Of a DNA stretch of 64,000 nucleotides, positions 58,672 through 64,000 are shown one piece after another; positions within the stretch are counted from its first letter, which is position 1; every line of letters starts with the position of its first letter. The stretch covers positions 753,285 through 817,284 of the forward strand of contig RPFO01000079.1 of NCBI GenBank assembly GCA_009746045.1. The letters are read 5' to 3'. A program made the position numbers and the translations under genes. The notes under the pieces were generated by a model. It did no database searches and was not told the origin of the DNA. It saw only the letters and a program-made list of their open reading frames with translations. Origin of the DNA: Mesostigma viride. Its lineage: Eukaryota > Streptophyta > Mesostigmatophyceae > Mesostigmatales > Mesostigmataceae.

Positions 58672-59495
58672 TCGTCTGGACCGCCGTTGTAATTGGTGTA
58701 ACGGAACACGAACGCTTTCCGTCGGATCGTATATCCCCTTGTGATCCCGTCCACGACTCGTGCGTATTTCGACTCGAATAACGCCATTCCGATGTTGAAA
58801 GGACCAGCTTCGTGAAGAACGACGTAATCACGCGACTCGGATCCTGGTTTCGCTTGGGCTCTCAGATTCGTCATGACGGCGCCGATCTCGAATTTCGAGT
58901 AATTCTTCTGCGGGACCGATTGGCGTCTCGTCCAATATAATGGCGCAAAGTCAGGGTTCGGGATCGATCCCTCTTCCGCGACGCGCGCAAGGGTGAATTT
59001 CAGGTTGGAGTCGTCGAAAATGGCGATGAAGGGACCGAGTTGGTACCACTGTCCCGTCTTCCCATCCATCCGCCTGACGATTTCGGACATCGGGAGTTTC
59101 GTCGGCGGATCGTCTGACTCCACGACATCGTTCGTCGGGCTCGTGGGGTTCGGGGTCAACTCGACCGATGTCCACAGAAGGAATTCCATGGGTTTGTCCA
59201 CCTTCTGGAGCAGGGCGGCCATGATCTGTTGCTGCTCCGCTTGATGTTGGATGTTTTCGTCGATCTTCTCCGGCGTCAACGATTCGGCTACGACTTGGTC
59301 CGTCTTCTTCGCGGAAGGGATCAGGTACTCGGTCGAGTCGACGTACGGATCTACTGGGTCCAACTGCGGTTCCTCGGCCGATTCGGATTCCGTCTCTGAC
59401 ACTTCCTCCGTTCGTTCGTGGACGACCTTGTAGAAGAGGAGCGCGGACGCGGCTGCGGCGGCTCCGGCAATAGCGATGGCGGTTTTCGCGGGCAT
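58647..59495 (-). CDS. Single-pass membrane-anchored protein
   Basis: 282 aa. The N-terminal helix (AIAIAGAAAAASALLFYKVV, residues 6-25) is a signal anchor followed by an acidic linker (EEVSETESESAEE). The C-terminal two thirds look globular and beta-rich (GQWYQLGPFIAIFDDSNLKF, RDYVVLHEAGPFNIGMALFE). No family recognised; a virion-surface or membrane protein is plausible. The start is firmly set by the hydrophobic helix; CTTATAAGG lies about 20 bp upstream. Confidence 0.75.
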   Translation of the reverse strand: MPAKTAIAIAGAAAAASALLFYKVVHERTEEVSETESESAEEPQLDPVDPYVDSTEYLIPSAKKTDQVVAESLTPEKIDENIQHQAEQQQIMAALLQKVDKPMEFLLWTSVELTPNPTSPTNDVVESDDPPTKLPMSEIVRRMDGKTGQWYQLGPFIAIFDDSNLKFTLARVAEEGSIPNPDFAPLYWTRRQSVPQKNYSKFEIGAVMTNLRAQAKPGSESRDYVVLHEAGPFNIGMALFESKYARVVDGITRGYTIRRKAFVFRYTNYNGGPDDHLYLSGS

Positions 59496-59604
59496 GGCGA
59501 TGTTGTTTGCCTTATAAGCACTTGCGACATAATTGTTCTCGCACGGCCGAACACGTGGCTCGTTTCAGCGGTGCGCAAACTTTTGTGCCTTCATCTCATA
59601 GAAG

Positions 59605-60840
59605 ATGGCGACCAGGTTCATGGGCATCGACGTCGTGGAGGAAGAGGATGACATCCCCGTGGTGAAGGGCGGGTTCCGCAAGCCGCAGCCGGCGGCCAGG
59701 AGACCGCCCGTCGAATCGTCGGGGCCCGGGGACGATATCTTCGACATGCTGGCGAACCCGAAGAAGGCTCGTTCCCAGTTCGCTCCTCCCGTGAGCACGG
59801 AACCGGCGAAAGACGAGTTCGTCTTTGACGAATTCCCGGACGACGGAGACGACGACGACGACGACATGTTGGATGGGTTCGGAGACACGATCCATCCGTC
59901 CGCGCCGTCGGGTCCGTCGCGAGAGGACATCTTCAAGGAAAAAACGGACCTGCTTCACCGGCTCCATCGATTGAAGGAGAGGGGATTCGAAGTGCCGCAG
60001 TTCGACATGCGGTCCGACCTCGAGGAGATGCGGTTCGAGTATTCGAAGATCGAGAGAGCCGCGGAATGTCGCAACGCGGTGAACATGATGAGGCAGATCC
60101 TGGTGGCCGGCACGAGCGCCGTGCAGTTTTTCAATAACCGATACGACCCAATAGGGTTGAAACTGGACGGATGGTCGGAAAGCGTCATGGCGAATATCGG
60201 CGATTACGACAACGTGTTCGAACGACTGTACGACAAACACAGAGGGAAGGTTGCGATGGCGCCGGAGATCGAACTAATCATGATGGTCGGAGGGTCCGCC
60301 CTGATGTTCCATATGACGGCTTCGTTCACCCGTGCCGGTTTGCCTAGCATGTCAGAGATCGCCAAGCAGGATCCGGAGCTGATGAAGTCGTTGTTGAAGG
60401 TGATGATGAAGAACAGCATGGACCCTTCCCCCTCGTCTCAACCCCCGCCTCCGGCTCCCAAGAAGGTGTTCAACGACACTCCTGCTCCCGCCCAAACGTC
60501 TTCGTCTTCCGCTCCCAGGGAGCCGTACGTCATGAGAGGGCCGATGATGGGGATGGACATGGGCGGGATGATGGACGGAACGCGGGCTCGAGCGAGCGCT
60601 CCGAGTCTGACTACGTTGGACCATATCGTCCAAGACACGTTCGGATCGACGGGTCCCGCGAACGCGGTCATCGTAGAGACGCTGGATGGCAAGATGGACG
60701 ACGAGAGCGTGACGGGGAGCACGATGGGAGATCAGGATATCCGTACCGTCCAAGTGGGCGAAGCTCCTAAGAAGAAGCGAGGGGGGCGGAAGAAGAAGGC
60801 GGACGATTCGGACGCCCAGAAGGTCGTAATGGACCTGTGA
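59605..60840 (+). CDS. NCLDV DUF5767-like conserved core protein
   Basis: 411 aa. Residues about 150-275 match the conserved domain I know from Mimivirus-like and algal NCLDVs as DUF5767: FFNNRYDPIGLKLDGWSES, GDYDNVFERLYDKH, then MAPEIELIMMVGGSALMFHM and DPELMKSLLKVMM. It is usually found in virion-associated proteins of unknown role. The N-terminus is acidic and disordered (DDDDDDMLDGF), the C-terminal quarter Pro/Ser- and Met/Gly-rich, ending with a basic KKKRGGRKKK cluster. It is the strongest marker here that the segment derives from a nucleocytoplasmic large DNA virus. A membrane protein gene follows 25 bp later. Confidence 0.85.
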   Translation: MATRFMGIDVVEEEDDIPVVKGGFRKPQPAARRPPVESSGPGDDIFDMLANPKKARSQFAPPVSTEPAKDEFVFDEFPDDGDDDDDDMLDGFGDTIHPSAPSGPSREDIFKEKTDLLHRLHRLKERGFEVPQFDMRSDLEEMRFEYSKIERAAECRNAVNMMRQILVAGTSAVQFFNNRYDPIGLKLDGWSESVMANIGDYDNVFERLYDKHRGKVAMAPEIELIMMVGGSALMFHMTASFTRAGLPSMSEIAKQDPELMKSLLKVMMKNSMDPSPSSQPPPPAPKKVFNDTPAPAQTSSSSAPREPYVMRGPMMGMDMGGMMDGTRARASAPSLTTLDHIVQDTFGSTGPANAVIVETLDGKMDDESVTGSTMGDQDIRTVQVGEAPKKKRGGRKKKADDSDAQKVVMDL

Positions 60841-60865
60841 TTATTTACGACTCCTACTATAAAGA

Positions 60866-62275
60866 ATGGCAGAGAAGGCAAGTAAGGGCATGAAGGGCGA
60901 ATGGATCGTCGTCATCCTCCTGCTTCTGAGCGTGACGGCGCTGTCTTCGGTTATGTTGTGGGTGAATTTTATACCTCCGTCGAATGCAGAAACTGTGACC
61001 AGCGGGGAAAGCATGGAACAACAGGCTAAAGAAGAGAGTACACGGCCGAAGACGTCCAAGGAGGATTTGCGTCTATTGAGAGACTCTGCTTTGAACGGGT
61101 ATAAACACAAGGCAACGGATCCATCCAAAAATATCCCATCATCGGAGTTGTACAAAAGCAAAAATCCAATCGCGCTTAACTCGAGTGTGAATTCGGCATC
61201 ATCCGGAGATGCAGCGGTTATGGATAGTTCGGTGTCCACCGGCGGCAACATAGACGATAACGTGAACTTCTGGGTCTCGAAGATCAAGGAGAGTGCGGCC
61301 GCGGACGGGAAGATGACGTTGCCTACCGAACGCGAAATCGCGCTTCAAGCTCAGCAGGAGATCCTCGGGAGCTGCGACGACCTGACCCCGTGCAACCAGA
61401 AAACGTATCAGATACGTAAGAAGATCATGGAGAGACTCGTGGACGAGTCTCGTCCTCAGTCACTGACAGATGCATTCGCATACTGGTGGTTCAAGATTTT
61501 GCTTGGAGACCCCGTTCCAACGAAAGACCAGGTCGTGGCGAAGGGATTCGGCAATCCTCCTTGCATGCAGAATCCGGACAAGTGCGACAAAGAAATAACG
61601 GCATTGATAAAGTTGCTAGACATTCATAGGCAGGACACGGTCGGAAATGCGCGTGCGAAATATAATGGGTATAACCGATTGTTGAAGTACGCCTATCAAA
61701 AGGAACTCCAGGGAATGGCTGCGTTGAAGGCGTCGAACCCCGACCCCGTGAAACTCGAAGAAGAGTTTAAAAAGATATGTCCAGGGAACAGGACCACGCC
61801 GATATGCACGTTCACATACAACGAGGTTTGCAATAAGGCGAGGATGAAGGGTCTCGATTGTTATGCGAACAGTCAAGCGTTGGAACGGGCTGCAAGAAAG
61901 GAGTTAGGGATCCCAATCGTCGGAATTTCACCGGGAGATACTAGGGCGCCCGGTGTTCTAGAACCAGGCGCGGATCTCAGCAAGTACCCTGGTGGAGATT
62001 TCTACACAGTCCCTGCCCCTCCTGACCAATCGGATGCAAAGGATGCTTTCGATATTCTCACAGAGGCCGGGGGGGGTGGGTCCTCGACCGGGGTCTCGAT
62101 ACGGACATTGGCTGGAATTGTCCAGACTACTGCCAGCTCGACAGAGTCTGGAAGTGTCGAGAATGCCAAAAGCTCAAAAGAATATCCTTTGTTCGGATTC
62201 GATGCGATGGAGGCTTTGAACTATTTAAACGCCAACGCCCTCCTGGACTCGAAAATCCTCGACGCCGTGCCCTGA
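60866..62275 (+). CDS. Membrane-anchored, cysteine-containing virion-type protein
   Basis: 469 aa. An N-terminal anchor at residues 12-34 (WIVVILLLLSVTALSSVMLW) precedes a Ser/Lys/Glu linker. The region about 165-335 has paired cysteines (CDDLTPC, CMQNPDKC, CPGNRTTPIC, CNKARMKGLDC), suggesting disulfide bonds in a lumenal or external domain. The C-terminus is Gly/Ser/Thr-rich. TATAAAG sits two bases from the ATG, the late-type arrangement, fitting a structural gene. Family not recognised. It is followed by the next ORF after 3 bp. Confidence 0.75.
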   Translation: MAEKASKGMKGEWIVVILLLLSVTALSSVMLWVNFIPPSNAETVTSGESMEQQAKEESTRPKTSKEDLRLLRDSALNGYKHKATDPSKNIPSSELYKSKNPIALNSSVNSASSGDAAVMDSSVSTGGNIDDNVNFWVSKIKESAAADGKMTLPTEREIALQAQQEILGSCDDLTPCNQKTYQIRKKIMERLVDESRPQSLTDAFAYWWFKILLGDPVPTKDQVVAKGFGNPPCMQNPDKCDKEITALIKLLDIHRQDTVGNARAKYNGYNRLLKYAYQKELQGMAALKASNPDPVKLEEEFKKICPGNRTTPICTFTYNEVCNKARMKGLDCYANSQALERAARKELGIPIVGISPGDTRAPGVLEPGADLSKYPGGDFYTVPAPPDQSDAKDAFDILTEAGGGGSSTGVSIRTLAGIVQTTASSTESGSVENAKSSKEYPLFGFDAMEALNYLNANALLDSKILDAVP

Positions 62276-62278
62276 GCC

Positions 62279-63445
62279 ATGACGTCTCCTCTCGGCTACT
62301 TCGAAAAGCTGCCCGTCGAGTTGCGGGCCGATATCATGCATAAGATGGCGGATGTAGGGCACGGAGACGCAGCCATGGTCGGCATGACTTCCAAATCCAT
62401 GATGTCCGAGATGTGGCCCATCTTGCGCCAGAGGATGTACAAGTGTCCGAAGCGGTTGAACCGGATCATCCTCGACGAATGGAAGGGGTCGTACTCGTTC
62501 GAAGACAAGACCGCCATACGACTCATCATTTACGACGCCGAGAACAAGGACCTCGGCCTTTTCGGTGTCACGTGGGATTTAGGCAGCATCGATCACAGTT
62601 TTCCAGACGATCTCAGTCGCATCCTTCTCGACTGGCGCGCGGTCGTCCCGTTCCTGAGAACTCGACCAGGGATCGACATCGTCATCTTCGACTCCGCGTG
62701 CTCCCATAGACCGGGGCAGGGGACGTTCTACTTCGAGTACGCCGTTCTTATGGCTCTCGCGCACGTCAGGCGGTGGCTGGGGGCGTACAAATGCGACATG
62801 ATGATCGTGTACCCGGACCGTCGAGCCAGGTTCGCCGCTTTCAACATCCCCAGACCGTCGAGGGAAGCCTTCTACACTCCTTTCAGTCGTCTGATGATGG
62901 CGAACAACAACCGGTTTCTGCCCAGGGGAGCCAAGGTTCTCGTGTGGGGCACTGGGATCCAGTCATCCGTCGTGTTGGATGGGATCGACCCGCACAAGAA
63001 ACTCGTGTTCGATGTGGCGCCCGAAACGATGTTGCAGGTCGACGGCAAGGCATACTCGTTCGTGGAGGGTCGTCTCCCCCTCGGCCAGCAGAGAGACGTC
63101 GTCGTGTGCAATAACGACCCGAGGCACACGGTGTCCGTTCGCGACGTCTCGCTGTTCCGCCACATGCTGTTCGTGGGCGTCGGAGTGGTCGTCGTCCCGG
63201 CTGGGAGGCCGTACCACTTCCGCGAGTTGAACGCGATGGGTGAGGACCATCGAGTCGTCGCTGTCATCGAAGGGAACCAGAACCAGAGGAACGGGACGAT
63301 CATCAACACGTGGGGGGACATGGACGACATCACTCTGGCTTCGGACTATGTCGGAGCCCTCGACAGCATCGTGATGCAGGAGGCGTCAGAGGACGCCAAG
63401 AGTCCGTTTCTAAAAAAGTACCTCGTGGTCACCACGTCTTCTTGA
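62279..63445 (+). CDS. F-box-like protein
   Basis: 388 aa. The N-terminal YFEKLPVELRADIMHKMAD is F-box-like, followed by a helix with SKSMMSEMWPILRQRM, as in viral F-box proteins that recruit host Skp1. The rest is mixed alpha/beta with no known repeat (DIVIFDSACSHRPGQGTFYF, KVLVWGTGIQSSVVLDG). Only three bases separate it from the upstream gene, so transcription may be coupled. A smaller F-box-like gene lies at 41295. Confidence 0.55.
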   Translation: MTSPLGYFEKLPVELRADIMHKMADVGHGDAAMVGMTSKSMMSEMWPILRQRMYKCPKRLNRIILDEWKGSYSFEDKTAIRLIIYDAENKDLGLFGVTWDLGSIDHSFPDDLSRILLDWRAVVPFLRTRPGIDIVIFDSACSHRPGQGTFYFEYAVLMALAHVRRWLGAYKCDMMIVYPDRRARFAAFNIPRPSREAFYTPFSRLMMANNNRFLPRGAKVLVWGTGIQSSVVLDGIDPHKKLVFDVAPETMLQVDGKAYSFVEGRLPLGQQRDVVVCNNDPRHTVSVRDVSLFRHMLFVGVGVVVVPAGRPYHFRELNAMGEDHRVVAVIEGNQNQRNGTIINTWGDMDDITLASDYVGALDSIVMQEASEDAKSPFLKKYLVVTTSS

Positions 63446-63495
63446 ATGCAATGTAAAATTTTAATCGAAAGTTATGGTATACACTCACTTTTGCC

Positions 63496-64000
63496 ATGTC
63501 TACCCCTTGCGAGAACTTGAGCAATGCGCGTTTCGGTAGCGTCACGACTACCGGCGTGTCGGGAGATATGAACCCCTCCGCGCTGAACCGTGATCTGGTC
63601 ATTTCATCCAAGGACCGCATTGTGATCAATCCCAACGACGGGCTAGGTTCGGATGCCACGAACATGTTGCTCATCACGGGAACCACTAGCATGATAGGCG
63701 GTCTCGCGGTCGATAACCTCTCGTTGTCAGGCAATCAGATCAGCACGGTGTCGGGCGGTCTGACGTTAGCTTCTAGCAGCGGCGCGGTTCGCGTAGATGA
63801 CGTTAACTTTTCCGCGTCTTCTTTAACTTCTGCGAACGACACGGATCTGACTCTGACAGCTGGCGCCACCAAATCCGTCGTTCTCGAGTCCCTGAAGGTC
63901 ACAGACAACGCGGTCACAGTGTCGAGCGATGTGGATCTCACTCTGACGGCCGGCGCGACCAAGTCGGTCGTGGTCGAGTCCGTCAAGGTGACCGACAGCG
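63496..64000 (+). CDS. Repetitive fibre-like protein, cut by window end
   Basis: Open from the ATG at 63496 (168 codons visible, no stop). Ser/Thr/Gly/Val-rich, beta-type sequence. After about 100 residues a repeat begins: DLTLTAGATKSVV followed by ESLKVTDNA or ESVKVTDSA, period about 28 residues, alternating with SSDVDL. Such alternating beta repeats are typical of phage and giant-virus fibres or surface filaments. There are almost no aromatic or Cys residues in the repeats. It continues the putative structural cluster from 59.6 kb. No homologue is claimed. Confidence 0.7.
   Translation, partial: MSTPCENLSNARFGSVTTTGVSGDMNPSALNRDLVISSKDRIVINPNDGLGSDATNMLLITGTTSMIGGLAVDNLSLSGNQISTVSGGLTLASSSGAVRVDDVNFSASSLTSANDTDLTLTAGATKSVVLESLKVTDNAVTVSSDVDLTLTAGATKSVVVESVKVTDS

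Overview
This window reads as nuclear DNA of a green alga (Chlorophyta, probably Chlamydomonadales) that carries part of an integrated large DNA virus. The left half (about 1-30.7 kb) has interrupted genes with GT-AG introns, long G/C-rich tandem arrays inside introns, a TGTAA polyadenylation signal of the green-algal kind, and algal-type transposons. The right half (about 30.9-64 kb) is gene-dense and, with rare candidate exceptions, intronless. It has short intergenic gaps on both strands, many cysteine-rich proteins, a tRNA, a tandem OTU protein and a protein with the conserved DUF5767-like core domain of nucleocytoplasmic large DNA viruses (NCLDV). I did not find a polymerase, major capsid protein or packaging ATPase, so this is one segment of a longer endogenous viral element that continues past base 64000.

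Layout. 0.3-0.9 kb: LINE 3' fragments. 4.36-11.32 kb (minus): a seven-exon gene for a chloroplast-type rhodanese-domain protein (294 aa) whose introns hold four tandem arrays. 12.28-21.56 kb (plus): a seven-exon DGAT2-family acyltransferase (858 aa). Two copies of one hAT-type non-autonomous transposon sit in its introns in opposite orientation. 22.75-28.1 kb (minus): a decayed APE-type non-LTR retrotransposon. 28.2-30.6 kb: non-coding, ending in a reverse-transcriptase fragment and a hairpin next to the first viral gene.

Viral segment. About 33 genes: zinc-binding proteins (MYND, a Cys/His N-terminal tag in four proteins, an HNH-like nuclease split over two frames), F-box-like proteins, small membrane proteins, a tandem OTU protein, and a virion-like module at 59.6-64 kb (DUF5767-like core protein, membrane-anchored protein, F-box-like protein, repetitive fibre-like protein). 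A 5.3-kb tyrosine-recombinase retrotransposon of the PAT/Kangaroo type, with split direct repeats A1-B1-A2-B2, has inserted into one viral gene. The viral frame rejoins exactly across it.

Most striking observation: several viral promoters carry perfect heat-shock elements (alternating TTC/GAA at 5-bp spacing, three to five units), usually 20-40 bp upstream of a TATA-like box. A second group of genes has a TATA-like motif directly against the ATG, as in viral late promoters. This suggests a host-stress-responsive early class and a virus-specific late class.
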